Shown here: in pieces, positions 1 to 11,639 of the stretch
How the letters are laid out: each line of letters opens with the position of its first letter
Position numbering within the stretch: position 1 is the stretch's first letter
Assembly (NCBI GenBank): GCA_965153355.1
Contig: OZ231128.1
Coordinates: 24,862,001-24,926,000, forward strand
Direction: 5' to 3'
Source: Flaccisagitta enflata
Taxonomy: Eukaryota; Chaetognatha; Sagittoidea; Aphragmophora
DNA: 64,000 nt
Notes under the pieces: generated by a model
Told to the model about the DNA's origin: nothing
Database searches by the model: none
Seen by the model: only the letters and a program-made list of their open reading frames with translations
Made by a program: the position numbers and the translations under genes

Positions 1-122
1 AGAATGCATCGACGACTACAACTGACATGACTGATGCCAAAACCAAAAGATATGAGGGAAATGAGGCTAGGTTGGGGGTAATTTGTGAGCCTCGCTTAGT
101 ACGAATATGAGAATGAATGCTT

Positions 123-358
123 GGAACAAATGAATGAATGAATGAGTGAATGAAAGAATGAATGAATGAATTAATGAATGAATGAATGAATGAATGAATG
201 AATGAATGAATGAATGAATGAATGAATGAATGAATGAAAGAATGAATGAATGAATGAATGAATGAATGAATGAATGAATGAAGGAATGAATGAATGAATG
301 AATGAATGAATGAAGGAATGAATAAATAAGTAAATGGATGAATGAATGAATGAATGAT
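123..358. repeat. (TGAA)n microsatellite
   Basis: A tetranucleotide array of TGAA with a few single-base interruptions. Open frames across it encode only a four-residue repeat and are not genes. Nothing else is recognised in the first 480 bases. Confidence 0.95.
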
Positions 359-487
359 TAATGAGTGAACGAATCAATAACTGAGATAACGAATGAATAA
401 ATGAATGTGAACGACTGCATTGTAATGAACGTCAGGAGGCAAGAGTCGTTAACTGACCATCCTACCGACTGTCTTTCTTACTTCACG

Positions 488-587
<100 letters not shown>

Positions 588-589
588 TT

Positions 590-742
590 TTTGGTCGCGG
601 ACACGCCTTGCCGTGTCGGTCGGTAGGTCCGTCCGTCCGTCCGTCGTTCCGTCACATTTTTGAATTCCGAGTGGTTTTCGCATTACTGCTCCTCCCCAAC
701 TGTCCACTACTGGATTGCCTTGTATCCGGCCTTGTTAACTAA
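590..742 (-). mobile_element. Hairpin-ended dispersed element, inverted copy
   Basis: Read on the minus strand, this copy starts with the AACAAGGCCGGATACA module, then the GGGCAG-type module, an ACTCGGAATTC motif and a GACGGAC microsatellite. It ends in a hairpin of the GTCCGCGAC type with an A-run. The order matches copies at 10138-10335 and 11760-11872. No coding potential. The family is defined here by comparing copies within the window. Confidence 0.65.
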
Positions 743-786
743 CACGTTTGCTAAGTCATGTTTGCTGTCGGGTCAACTTAGCGCGG

Positions 787-788
787 TA

Positions 789-879
<91 letters not shown>

Positions 880-950
880 GGAAAAAAGAAAGGGAAAAAA
901 GAAAGAAAAAAAAAAGAAAAAAAAAAGAAAAAAAGAGGGAAAATGATGGA
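787..950. repeat. (GAAA)n microsatellite with A-rich tail
   Basis: GAAA repeats from 787 to about 880, then an A-rich, G-poor stretch. A fragment of the AAGGCCGGATACACGG module lies directly downstream at 970-987. Confidence 0.95.
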
Positions 951-1017
951 ATGGAGGGATGTAAGAGAACAAGGCCGGATACACGGGCCAAGACGGTGCG
1001 CCGGGCGTTATTAATTC

Positions 1018-1262
1018 TTAGACCTATCCCTAGCTCCAACAGACCTATCCTTAGCTCTATCAGACCTATCCCTAGCTGTATCAGACCTATTCCGAGCTCT
1101 ATCAGGCCTATCCCGAGCTCTATCAGACCTACCCCGAGCTCTATCAGACCTATCCCGAGCTCTATCAGACCTATCCCGAGCTCTATCAGACCTATCCCCA
1201 TACCTATCCGACCTATCACCAGACCTATCCGACCTATCCCCAGCTTGATCAGACCTCAACGT
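1018..1262. repeat. 21-bp minisatellite, about 11 units
   Basis: Tandem units built on AGCTCTATCAGACCTATCCC with a period of 21 bases and single-base variants. Because 21 is divisible by three, several frames stay open on both strands as seven-residue repeats. These are by-products of the array, not proteins. Confidence 0.9.
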
Positions 1263-1314
1263 AGCTGATTATTTTAGTGAATGAAATGAATTTTTGTGAA
1301 TGAAATGTATTTCA

Positions 1315-1698
1315 GTGAATGAAATGAACGAAATGATTTTTCAATTGATTTCAAACATTTTCAGTGAATGAAATGAATGAATGAATGAATGAATGAATGA
1401 ATGAATGAATGAATGAATGAATGAATGAATGAATGAATGAATGGATGAATGGAATGATTGAATGAATGAATGAAATAATGAATGAATGAATGAATGAATG
1501 AATGAATGAATGAATGAATGAATGAATGAATGAATGAATGAATGAATGAATGAATGAATGAACAAATGAATGAATGAATGAATGAATGAATGAATGAATG
1601 AATGAATGAAATGAATGAAATGAATTTTGGTGAATAAAATGAATTTTAGTGAATGAAATGAACGAAATGAGTTTTCAATTGATTTCAAACATTTTCAG
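1315..1698. repeat. (TGAA)n array bracketed by 50-bp direct repeats
   Basis: A TGAA array at about 1368-1620 lies between two near-identical direct repeats of about 50 bases at 1315-1364 and 1649-1698, which share the core TTTCAATTGATTTCAAACAT. Confidence 0.9.
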
Positions 1699-1894
1699 CG
1701 AGTTTTCATTCAAGCGTGACCGACGGATGGACAGACAGACAGAACCTCTTACAGAGGTGCTATGGCGCATCTGGGAATCATCCAAGCATATTTATGAATC
1801 ATTCCAAGTGATTTTTGCTTCTTTTCGAGAGTTTCAACTTGAGACTTTAAATCACTTAAAGAAATAAAATTGATAAAAAAAAGTAAAAGTGTGA

Positions 1895-2036
1895 CAGACC
1901 GACAGACCAACCGACCGACCGACCGACCGACCGACCAACCGACCGACCGACCGACCGACCGACCGACCAACCAACCGACCGACTGACGGACGGACGGACA
2001 AAGCAGGGTGTTGAGTTGCGTGCACGCGACTAAAAA
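1895..2036 (+). mobile_element. (GACC)n microsatellite and terminal hairpin of dispersed element
   Basis: A GACC/GACG tetranucleotide array runs into GGACAAAGCAGGGTG and the hairpin GTTGCGTGCACGCGACT followed by AAAAA. The stem pairs throughout if one T-G wobble is allowed. Confidence 0.7.
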
Positions 2037-2115
2037 TTTCCCGTTACCTTCCGTCCTTCACTCCCAGGGACTCCGCCTCTTCTAGAAAAGAAAAAAAGCA
2101 GAAATACAAAAAAAA

Positions 2116-2124
2116 AAAAAAAAA

Positions 2125-2208
<84 letters not shown>

Positions 2209-2360
2209 CAGACTCACGGTACACCATGCAGACAGACAGACAAAGCCTCTAATAGAATTGCGGGTCCACAACTAACAAGGCCGGATACATGGCTACCCCA
2301 GTTGCGTTTGGGTAGGCATGGGCTGCATTTGAGGTCCCTTGATCATTTGGGCAGGAGCAG
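2116..2360 (+). mobile_element. (GAAA)n microsatellite followed by hairpin and GGCCGGATACA modules
   Basis: A GAAA array ends at 2210. It is followed by a short GACA run, a GACAAAGCCTCTAATAGAATTG module with a degenerate hairpin, then AACAAGGCCGGATACATGGC and a GGGTAGGCATGGGC module. This shows the hairpin module directly joined to the next GGCCGGATACA module. Confidence 0.6.
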
Positions 2361-2427
2361 TGACAAAGCGGAGTGTAGAGTCGCATAGCATGTGGCTAAA
2401 AATCCCCTCCCGCGGCAGTGAGTATGC

Positions 2428-2464
2428 GTGTTTGTTTGTTTGTTTGTTTGTTTGTTTGTTTGTT

Positions 2465-2545
<81 letters not shown>

Positions 2546-2582
2546 GTGTGTGTGTGTGTGCGTGTGTGTGTGTGTGTGTGCG
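2428..2582. repeat. (TTTG)n then (TG)n compound microsatellite
   Basis: A TTTG tetranucleotide run to about 2470 changes into a TG dinucleotide array with a few CG interruptions. A GGTT/GGTC run follows at 2614-2660. Open frames here encode only Val-Cys and similar repeats. Confidence 0.95.
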
Positions 2583-2752
2583 ACCAAGCACTACTATAAC
2601 TGGCTGTGTCCATCGGTCGGTCGGTTGGTTGGTTGGTTGGTTGGTCTGTCGGTCTTTCGGTCATTCGTTCAACAATATACACGTCGCACCTTTTTGGCCT
2701 ACTTGGCCTTGTTGATCAAGTCTGACAAATTGCGGAATATGAGTGACAACAG

Positions 2753-2992
<240 letters not shown>

Positions 2993-3089
2993 TTTTGAAT
3001 GGATGAACAACGGCGATGATCATAACCCTGAAAACGACAATGCATGCCTCAAATTCCTCTAATCATTTCTTCTCGTTTATTCTTTTTTT

Positions 3090-3470
3090 TTTTTTTTTTT
3101 TACTTTAAGATGAGGGTAGAGGAGGGGGGTTTGGAGCGAGAATTTTATCAATTAGGTTCAGTGTGAACTTTTTTTTTTTTTTTTTATTCAGATGACAATG
3201 GTGTGATGTGGTAATGTGTTTATCAGATTTAGTATGAACACATTCCTTCCAGATGTTATTGATTTTCAGATTGAGTGTGAACACAGGCTTTTTCAGAATA
3301 AATTAAAAGCCAAATTTAGTGTGAACACACTTCCTTTTTTTCAAGTTGGATTTAGTGTGAACACACTCTTCAATTAAATCAAAGTTGGAGTTAGTGTGAA
3401 CACATCCTTGGAAAGGATTTCATAAGTTGAGAATTTTATTTTCAAATTTAATGTGAACACATCCTCCACA
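3090..3470. repeat. Degenerate interspersed GTGTGAACACA motif repeat
   Basis: The motif TTAGTGTGAACACA recurs about seven times at irregular intervals of 45-65 bases, between poly-T runs. It looks like an old, diverged tandem array. No coding sequence seen. Confidence 0.7.
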
Positions 3471-3517
3471 TATGCAATTTAATATTGTGGAAATTGGTTT
3501 GTTTTTTCCTCCATCAA

Positions 3518-3800
3518 GCGGGCACAAATCGGGCATACTGCCTGAGCAACAGGTATGTTTTTTCTCTGCCAAGCAGGTACAAAATTGGGCATACTGCCTA
3601 AGCAACAGGTATGTTTTTTCTCTGCCAAGCAGGTACAAAATCGGGCATACTGCCTAAGCAACAGGTATGTTTTTCCTCTGCCTAGCAGGTACAAATTCGG
3701 GCATTCTGCCTAAGCAACAGGTATGTTTTTCCTCTGCCTAGCAGGTACAAAATCGGGCATTCTGCCTAAGCAACAGGTACAAAATTAGGTACAAAGTTAG
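3518..3800. repeat. 56-bp minisatellite, about five units
   Basis: Units start with GGGCATACTGCCTAAGCAAC at 3531, 3587, 3643, 3699 and 3755, exactly 56 bases apart. Frames over it encode repeats only. Confidence 0.93.
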
Positions 3801-3837
3801 GCATCCGCCTAAGCCTTAGTATGTAAGTATAATTAAT

Positions 3838-4630
3838 GTGTCCGCGGTGCTTTGCGGGAATCAAGTACCTATTAATGCCTCCGCAGTGCTTAGCGGGAAT
3901 CAAGTACCTATTAATGCCTCCGCAGTGCTTAGCGGGAATCAAGTACCTATTAATGCCTCTGCAGTGCTTAGCAGTTACCAAGTATCTATCAATGCCTCTG
4001 CAGTGCTTAGCAGTTACCAAGTACCTATTAATGCCTCCACCTCGTGGGAATAGTACCTATTAAGGTCTCCACCTTGTGGGAAAAGTACCTATTAATGCTT
4101 CCACCTTGTGGGAAAAGTACCTATTAATGCCTCCACCTTGTGGGAAAAGTACCTATTAAGGTCTCCACCTCTGTGGGAAAGGTACCTAATAATGCCTCCA
4201 CCTTGTGGGAAAAGTACCTATTAAGGTCTCCAACTTGTGGGAAAAGTACCTATTAAATGTCTCCAACTTGTGGGAAAAGTACCTATTAAATGTCTCCACC
4301 TCGTGGGAATAGTACCTATTAGGGTCTCCACGTTGTGGGAAAGGTACCCATTAGGGTCTCCACCTTGTGGGAAAGGTACCTATTAATGCCTTCACCTCGT
4401 GGGAAAGGTACCTATTAATGCCTCCACCTTGTGGGAAAGGTACCTATTAATGCCTCCCACCCTAGGGAAAGGTACCCATTAATGCTTTTTCCACTCAGGG
4501 AAAGGTACCTATTAATGCTTCCACCTTGTGGGAAAGGTACCTATTAAATGCTTCCACCTTGTGGGAAAGGTACCTATTAATGCTTCCACCCTGTGGGAAA
4601 GGTACCTATTAATCTTCCACTTTGGGGGAA
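3838..4630. repeat. 39-bp then 32-bp minisatellite
   Basis: About five units of 39 bases (core CCGCAGTGCTTAGCGGGAAT) pass into roughly 20 units of 32 bases (core CCACCTTGTGGGAAA). Both share the tail GTACCTATTAATG, so one array appears to have given rise to the other. Confidence 0.93.
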
Positions 4631-4639
4631 TAAGTAACA

Positions 4640-6060
4640 ACTAACAATTAACAATTTTCAACTATCGCCGCCTTGCGGGAAAATGCATGCAAATACGCAC
4701 TAGTCTGATTGTATCAGTTCAGTTAGTAAGTAGAGATGAATCTGGGCAATAAGATTCACTCAGCGAGTATGAAAGTGTTAATGATGTAGTGCAAAAGTTG
4801 TGCAAATATGTATGCCACACTCGCTTTTTATGCTTCTTCTTGGTTATGTGGGATGAATGTAATATTAGTGTTCCACACCTAAAGAAATATTATGTATTAG
4901 TTGACGTGTCCAAGGCTCACACACCTAAAGAGAAGAGAAAAAAAAAAGGATTAGATTTTACGACTTTTTTCCATGATAGACTAAACTCGGGATTTGAGTT
5001 TTGGCCCCTTTCGGTCGCTCGGCAGTTTAGTCAATTTTTCAGACTCTAACAGTAGAATCCTTCAATAGTGAACTTGTGTTCACTACAACCGGATTTTATT
5101 CACTATAACCGGATTTTTATTCCTTATAGTGGGTAGAATCCTGTCGAGGATCTGCTGCGAAGTTCTAGGTTGTACATTTTTCGATCTTTTTTAAGCTTCA
5201 ACTTACGCGGAAATTCTCTCGTATGAAGATTTCAATCAATGATGATATTGATGATGAGGGTTTGCATAGGCAAATCGTCCAGACATTAATTTTGAGTGAC
5301 ACAATAATGTCTGAATAAAGTGCTAATGCAGATAGATGATACAAAAGGATGATCGCATCAAGATATCTCTATTTAAACTGAATTATCTCAATATGTTTAC
5401 AAGGTTTTTTAAGTGGTTGTCACATACAACCCAGGGACGCCATTTAAAGTTTAGGCGTCTTAGGGTAATGGTTGGTCTGTTAGTTTGCTGTTAGAACTAA
5501 GAATAGGTTAGAGCTAACTTCTGAATAAGGAGAGATAACTGTAACACGTAATAGCTGCTGATAAAGGATGAACTAAGTATCTCAAGTTTTGAGTATCAAG
5601 AGGCTAAATTTACAAAGTCCAGTTTCTTACGAAGTATATAGAATTTATTAAAGGATGAGAAGGAAGGTTGTGCGCAGAGAAAGGTTTGAATCAAGACTGA
5701 ATAAGTGGAAAAGTTACTTTCTTAATATGCAGTTTTCACACACAAAGAGAATAACAGTATTCAGCTAAGAACGTAATGGAATTACAGTATCCAATCAGAA
5801 AACAGAATGCACTAATAATGACCAATAGGCTTTCATGCCATTTCACTCTTTACCGGAACTAAATTGTAAATTAAAGTTACAAAGTTCTCTTTCTCAAGAA
5901 ATCATTGCTTTGGTTACAACGGAAAAGCTGGCGCCTTCTCTGTCTGGAAATTTATAGGATATTTGAGAGGATAGAAAAAGATAGACAGAGACAGAAAGAT
6001 AGAAAATAAAAATGGTCAAATTCATAATTCCATTTTTAATACTGCCCGCCAAAACCGCTC
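4640..6060. other. AT-rich stretch, nothing recognised
   Basis: This stretch holds short open frames only. The longest, on the plus strand at 4789-5049, has no recognisable motif and an unconvincing composition. It may be intergenic or intronic. Confidence 0.5.
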
Positions 6061-6064
6061 GGAT

Positions 6065-6480
6065 GTCAAAAATGTGACGGACCTACTGACCTACCGACTG
6101 ACACGGCAAGGTGTAGAGTCGTGTGTCCGCGACTAAAAAGGCCGGATACACGGCTGCCCTAGTGGGCAGTGGGCAGTGGCAGTGAGCAGTGGGCAGTGGG
6201 CCGTGGGAGTGATAGAGAAGGTCACTGGGGTGTTTGAGCAGTAGCAGTGACCTCAAAATGCTAACAACAGGTTGCCCAAGGGCAATATGTGGTCACACAC
6301 CGCTGCCCTGCTTTGCATGATTGTGAATTTGGAGTAAGAGGAAGCAGGGCAGCAGCCCTGAAGGGGACGAAGTCCTAAACACAGGCCACCTCAACCACCT
6401 AAAACCACCCAAATCAGCTACACAGTGGTAGTTATCGAGCAACGATGAAGCTCATTTTGTTCATCCGTTCGTCCGTCCTA
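6065..6480 (+). mobile_element. Hairpin-ended element plus degenerate GGGCAGTGG repeats
   Basis: A hairpin end (GTCGTGTGTCCGCGACT plus AAAAA) at 6116-6138 runs straight into GGCCGGATACACGGCTGCCC. A degenerate AGTGGGCAGTGG repeat follows, then the AGGTTGCCCAAGGGCAATAT and GGGGACGAAGTCC modules seen in the minisatellite-cored family. Confidence 0.55.
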
Positions 6481-6489
6481 CCGTCCGCC

Positions 6490-6802
6490 CGTTTCCCCCA
6501 GGCCCTCTCAGGCCTTGAATCTGCACAGGCCTGAAATTCACCCTCTCAGGCCTGAAATTACCCTCTCAGGCCTTGGAATCTGTAAGGGCCTCTTACAGAT
6601 TCAAGGCCTACAAGGGAGTGCAGATTTCAGGCCTGAGAGGGTGACTTCAGGCCTGAGAGGGTGCATCTAAGGCTCAGAGGGCCTTTATCCGGCAGATTCA
6701 GGTCTGAGAGGGCAGATTTCAGACCTAAGACCGACCGACCGACTGACCGACCGACCGATGGACGGACAAAGCGAGGTATAGAGTTGCGTAGCACGCGACT
6801 AA
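6490..6802 (+). mobile_element. GGCCTGAGAGGG minisatellite and hairpin element
   Basis: Units around CTCTCAGGCCTGAAATC appear in both orientations and form a small foldback at about 6495-6720. A GACC microsatellite follows, then GACAAAGCGAGGTATAGAG and the hairpin GTTGCGTAGCACGCGACT. Confidence 0.6.
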
Positions 6803-6972
6803 AGATGTGAAGCAATTACAGGACAAAAGAGAACTTATTTGGCGGGCTTGGTTGGGGGGACCGTACATCATTCACATCATTCAGACATTCAGACATTTTG
6901 CCTGACTTATCTGCCCCTCCTTCCAAAAGAAAAAAAGTTTTTGATGAAAGGATAAAGATATCTGCGCGGATA

Positions 6973-8064
6973 TCAACGCGGATGGGATAATACTTTTTTC
7001 ACACCAATAATCAGAAGCACGCAAACAAACTCTAAAACACTCCAGATTGGCTTTTCAATAATATCAATGATTGCGTCTTTCCAACTAAATTGGGTGTATT
7101 TAAGGCACTTGTGCATAAAAAGCAACAGATCCATCAGATTTTCAAAATCTATAAAATGATAGGTGCATTCCAAATCTTTTGTGTCAAAAACTTGGACGAC
7201 TGTTAATGCTGTTCTGGTTGATAGTTTCATAAATTGAAACACTATGTTAGTTATGATGAGAACTACTGCATAACTTGTCTTAAAGACAGAAGTAGAAGAG
7301 TGCTGCTTTTGAAAGTTATGATTTTCAGTTAGAATAGAGATAGTGGCCCAACCAAAATAACAAGTTCCAACTGTGACTCCAAGACTGATGAGGGAATGCA
7401 AGGGTGTAATGGATATAACTACCATCCGTCATGAATAAGAATGTATGAATACCGTCAAAATTTGAAGTCCCGATGATGTAACACTGACTAAAACGCCGAG
7501 GCCAACTTTAAGAATCCATTTCTTACTCTTCTGTTTTTTCACCCTCAGAGATGACACTAGTAAGTATAATTCATGGATGTAAGTGAGACTCAATATCTCA
7601 TCCAGGACAGGAAATACTGATATCATAAAATTCCATACTTCGATGTGAGAATTTTTTTCAGTTGCCAAGTTGGTATCATCAGTTGACAACGGTTTGGTAA
7701 CGTTTGTTTTGGCTTCACTTTTTATGACATTAAACATATTTTCTCCTTGTTGAAGGGCGATATTCCAATGAAAAAAGCATGCCACGATAGATGGAATAAT
7801 CAACATCAAGCATTTCATCAGATAAATGAATCTGATTAATCCATCGCATAAACTGAAAATGAAAATACCAAAAGTGATGCCCATGCAGCATAATATGAGG
7901 GTAAAAGCTTGACTTTTTAGGAATTCAGTGGTTTTGTCAAAAGTTTTATAATCTGACTCCTCTTTGTCAACTATTTCTTGTATCATCACTGCGAGCTCAA
8001 CTCCGATTTCTCCGAGCAAAGATGACAAAAAGTCTTCCATTTTGGTAACAGATGAATCATTCAT
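6973..8064 (-). pseudogene. Seven-segment membrane protein gene with one in-frame TGA
   Basis: From the ATG at 8062-8064 the minus strand stays open for 211 codons, meets TGA at 7429-7431, and continues in the same frame (CGG then ATG) for 151 more codons to a stop at 6973. The 363-codon product would have about seven hydrophobic segments: two early ones near residues 53-82 and 84-105, one after a polar Asn-rich loop, one before the TGA, and three after it. The layout is like a seven-transmembrane receptor, but I see no DRY, NPxxY or other family signature, so the function is unknown. The TGA lies in or just after the fourth segment. A 34-base GT-AG stretch spans it, but removing that would shift the frame. 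The gene is either a recently disabled copy or carries a sequencing error. Confidence 0.6.
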
Positions 8065-8149
8065 TTTCCTCTGTAGTCTGTACTCTTAAATGTCCTTACA
8101 ATTGGTAACAAATGTCTTGTTTATTTTCAGTTGTAGTCTGCAAAGAAAA

Positions 8150-8440
8150 TCATAAACAGCATACTACTAATTAGGCTGGTTACCTGAAGGGTGAATTTGG
8201 CTCAAATTTTAAAATTCCTCCGCCGTCTAACCATACATGCTAAGCGGCATTTGGGCAGTAAATCAGACAAGCAGAGGTCGGTATTTGATCAAGAAACCCG
8301 CACGGCAACACAATGGTTAAGTATATGGAAGCAATTTTACGGCAAAGGGCCGGCAAAAATTGAGTGCCTGATTGAGTTAACATTGAAAAAATAATATAAT
8401 TCAATGATAGTAGCATCTATCAGCTTGAAATTTGGGTTCT
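8150..8440 (+). other. Short open frame of unknown status
   Basis: A plus-strand frame at 8191-8394 encodes a basic, Gln- and Trp-containing peptide ending LIELTLKK. It has no ATG at its start and no recognised domain. It abuts a dispersed repeat at 8440 and could be a transposon remnant. Confidence 0.2.
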
Positions 8441-9560
8441 AGGCTCAAAATTTGATACTTTTTCAAGTTACACTGAAAAAATCACTTAAAGTTTTAAACT
8501 GCGTTTAATCATATGACTTTTTATGAAAAACGGTGTGACATAGTGTGACAAGGTGTTAACTTGACAGGACACTTTTATAAAAATCAATATCTCCGGCGAA
8601 CGAACGTAGCGGGCAACCGAGTGGCCTGTTCAAAATGCGATTGTCTTCTACTACACCGTCTTTGGATCGGACTGTGAAATGCAAAAGTTTTATAGCTCCT
8701 AAACCACTAAGAAAAAAATCATGAAATTTTCAGTGAATATTAGTAACATGTGACGGTTTTTGCATGTCAAAGCTCAGATTATAATATAGAAAAGGTGAGG
8801 GGAAAACAAAATATTGAATGAACATCCATTTTTTAAGCAAAATGGCTTTTTTTACCTGTTTTTTTTTTTGGAAGGTGCTGTTTTTCTCCCAGAATATGTA
8901 GCAAATAGATAATACATAAGTTGACATCTGTCATCGAAAATGAAACCTTGAGTTTTTGTTGAATTGCAAAGCAATTTGAAGCAGATAAAGACAACTCCTT
9001 TTTAAGGAAATAGGGAATTCCAGGCTCAGAATTTGATACTCTTTTAATTCATACTGAAAAAATCACTTAAAGTCTTAAACTGTGTTTTATTATATGATTT
9101 TTATGAAAAACAGTGTGACATAAGTGTGACAAGGTGTTAACTCGATAGGACATTTTTTTAAAAATCAATATCAGCGGCTAGAATTGACATGAAGGTCTGA
9201 AATTTGGCATGTAACCTGGGTTATGTCTTTACTAAATAGGGGGAAAAAATTTTTTTTCATCACGCTTAGAAATATGTTGTTTTGTGTATAGCATATTACT
9301 ACATCAAAATTGAATATTTCATCATTTTTGACAAATCAACTATGAGTGAACTTTTCCATAGTAAATGACCACCGATCACCATGAAATTTTTTATGTTTCT
9401 TTGGGGATAGCAGTCATACAAAAATGACCCATAGTTGGATAGGCTTGACAATTTCTTGGTGCCTTTATCATAGTAGATATGAAGTGTGACAGGGAAAATA
9501 GGCTTAGTTGGCTCTACTTTTGGCCACCTAACCTATCAAAATCTTGACTATGAAGCTTGT
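8440..9560 (+). repeat. Dispersed repeat, copy 1 (internal direct duplication)
   Basis: About 140 bases at 8450-8590 recur in direct orientation at 9025-9175, with shared core AAAAAATCACTTAAAGT and GTGTGACAAGGTGTTAAC. The outer part (9175-9560) and the start (8410-8530) both match the reverse complement of 17565-18185. Between the two lies a 150-base piece related to the 39895-40661 palindrome (ACACCGTCTTT to TTTTCAGTGAATATT). Confidence 0.75.
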
Positions 9561-9770
9561 ATGTTGGACACTTGGTTCCAGGAGATGTACCAGAACAGTT
9601 ATCATCATCAACAAAATAATTAATGGGAGGAAACTGTGCTTATCTGCCTACCAAATCATGTTTTTCAGTTGGCCCACTTTATAGGAGAAGTTGCCTCGAG
9701 TGTTTACTTTTTAACTTACAGACGTTATGAATTCATAATCATATTTTCTCTTTTTTTCGTCTCCTCGCAG

Positions 9771-10039
9771 GGACGTTCATTTACAACATTGACACAAAGG
9801 CACGATTCGAGGATAAAGAGGCGCGTCACATTGACCCCAACCACACTCATTACATCATGATCGAGAACTCGAAAAACGTCGGAGACAAGCATCCAGAGTA
9901 CAAATTTCGCCGGGATTTGGTACAATACATTTCCTTATATGGCAAAAGAATGGGCAGCGAGAATGAGATGGTCGTTGGGGATTTGTGCGTCCCCTCGGTG
10001 GTAGTTGTATTGGAAGGAGGATACGGTTCCCTGTTGAAG
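9771..10039 (+). CDS. TRPM channel exon, N-terminal MHR/SLOG region (plus-strand locus, exon a)
   Basis: TRPM proteins are cation channels whose large cytoplasmic N-terminus (melastatin homology region) folds as a SLOG-like domain and precedes the ankyrin-like and channel parts. The exon follows a pyrimidine-rich acceptor (CTCCTCGCAG) and ends at AAG before GTAAGT. It opens with two bases finishing a codon and then reads 89 codons. Diagnostic stretches are HTHYIMIENS, matching the family's HSHFILVDDG; FRRDLVQYIS, matching LRRxLEKxIS; and VPSVVVVLEGGYGSLLK, matching VPVVxLxxEGGP. The family's upstream segment is not found before it in the window. The preceding 1.3 kb is repeat-derived. Confidence 0.88.
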
Positions 10040-10137
10040 GTAAGTTGCACTGAAACCAGAAGTTCGTTATGGCCCCGCGAGAGGGTCTGGGTCACCCTCA
10101 AGCGATTATAGGCTGTTTGGTGGGGGGAGGAAGCGGA

Positions 10138-10335
10138 TCGCGGAGAAAACAAAGCCGGATACACGGCAATCCAGTCGCGGACGGCTGGGCAGGAGCTGTA
10201 ATGCAACAAGGCCGGATACACGGCAATCCAGTCGCGGACGGTTGGGCAGGAGCAGTAATGTGAAAACCACTCGGAATTCAGAAATGTGACCTACCGACCG
10301 GCCGACCGACCGACCGACCGACCGACACGCACTCT
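10138..10335 (+). mobile_element. Hairpin-family element with doubled GGCCGGATACACGG module
   Basis: Two near-identical 62-base modules (AAAGCCGGATACACGGCAAT, ending in GGGCAGGAGC) stand in tandem. They are followed by ACTCGGAATTCAGAAATGTG and a GACC microsatellite. The hairpin end seems to lie beyond the foldback at 11745-11775, so that foldback probably inserted into this copy. Confidence 0.6.
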
Positions 10336-10435
10336 CCTCCCAAGGCAAGTCCAGGTCAAAAGTCACAGTACAGTGGGTTTTTTTCAGTTTCTCATTGTTT
10401 GAGGGTTGATTAAACTTAACCTATCACTCATAAAA

Positions 10436-10850
10436 TCTTGTCAAGGGCGCTTTTGGAGAAATTTGAAAAAAAGAAAATCTTTAACCTTATTTTAGATATA
10501 GATTTTTCTAACTTATCCAAGCCTCTTTTTTGTTAACAAATTTGTAATCCTGACAATATTTCCTTTCATTTGATATGTCGCACTATATACTTTCTCAAAG
10601 GATTATGATTTTCAATTTTTTAGCCACCGTTGCAAAATTGTAACGGTAGCTTAAACATTGAAATCTTTTATTTCTTCTTAAAACCATACAGTGCGACCTA
10701 TCAAATGAAAAGAACAAACATCACGATAACGAATTTGCTATCAAAAAAAAAAAGGTCTGGATGAGTTATAAAATTCTTGATTCAAAATGAGGCTAAAATC
10801 ATCCTTTTTTTCATTTTTCTCAAAAAGCGCCCTTGATAAGATTTCACAAC
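10436..10850. mobile_element. Palindromic foldback element (MITE-like)
   Basis: Left arm ATAAAATCTTGTCAAGGGCG pairs with the right arm CGCCCTTGATAAGATTT. Complementarity continues inward through the TTTCATTTGATATGTCGCAC region to a centre near 10640. No open frame. Confidence 0.8.
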
Positions 10851-10854
10851 TGTT

Positions 10855-11639
10855 CGGTCAGGGATCCGGTTAGAGAAAATCTCAATTCTAAGGGTTTTGA
10901 AAAAAAAAACATGGACACCTCCCAGATTTTTGCACAGGGGACCTAAAAAGGCTGTAGAACACGATTCTGATATTCATTTTGACCTAACTTGAGCCAAAAA
11001 AATTAGAAACAGTTTTTTGTGTTAAAAATTGTGTTTTTTGCTGTAAAAACGCTAATTTTTCAACATTTTTTAGTTAATATGGACTGAAATTGATGTATTT
11101 TGATTATTTGTACTGTGCTGATTCAATTTTTGGTGTGTTTCCACGATTTTTGCTAATTTTGAAAATTTGCACTTTGATCTCATTTGCATATTGCGGTTTC
11201 GCGTTTTTCGTTTATAACATGCATGTTTTTTTAAGTACGTCGATGAAATTCATACTGACACTATATCTTACCCTAAGAAACTGTTCCAAAATATCAGTTT
11301 TTGAATTTTTTATTTTTGGGTCATTTCTTCATTTTTAGGGATTTTAACGCTATTTTTGAACCTCTTAGACCTATTCAAAATCGTTCTAGGTTCACTCAAA
11401 TATCAATTGCTATTGGTACTTTATGTTTCTGTAAAAAAAAGTCCAAAATGTTTCATTTTATACTATTTTTTTATGAAAAATAGCTGTTTTTGGCACAAAA
11501 AACCGTTTCTAATTTTTTTGGCTCAAGTTAGGACAAAATGAATATCAGAAACATGTTCTACAGCCTTTTTAGGTCCCCTGTGCAAAAATCTGTGAGGTGT
11601 CCATTTTTTTTTTTTTTATTTAAGCGGGATCCCTGACCG
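10855..11639. mobile_element. Palindromic foldback element with 4-bp target duplication
   Basis: Terminal CGGTCAGGGATCC and its complement lead into long arms (TTTTGCACAGGGGACCTAAA, AACTTGAGCC and others). The element is flanked on both sides by TGTT (10851-10854 and 11640-11643). It is non-coding. Confidence 0.85.

Noticed and set aside
3838-4630. Regular array resembling a CRISPR
   Set aside because: There are no unique spacers: the whole 32-bp unit repeats, flanks are eukaryotic and no cas genes exist.
7429-7431. Selenocysteine at the in-frame TGA
   Set aside because: No selenoprotein family resemblance and the position is in or next to a membrane segment. A nonsense change is simpler.
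7400-7435. 34-base intron (GTATTC to GGTAG) removing the TGA in the membrane protein gene
   Set aside because: Too short for a typical intron, and removal would shift the downstream frame by one base.
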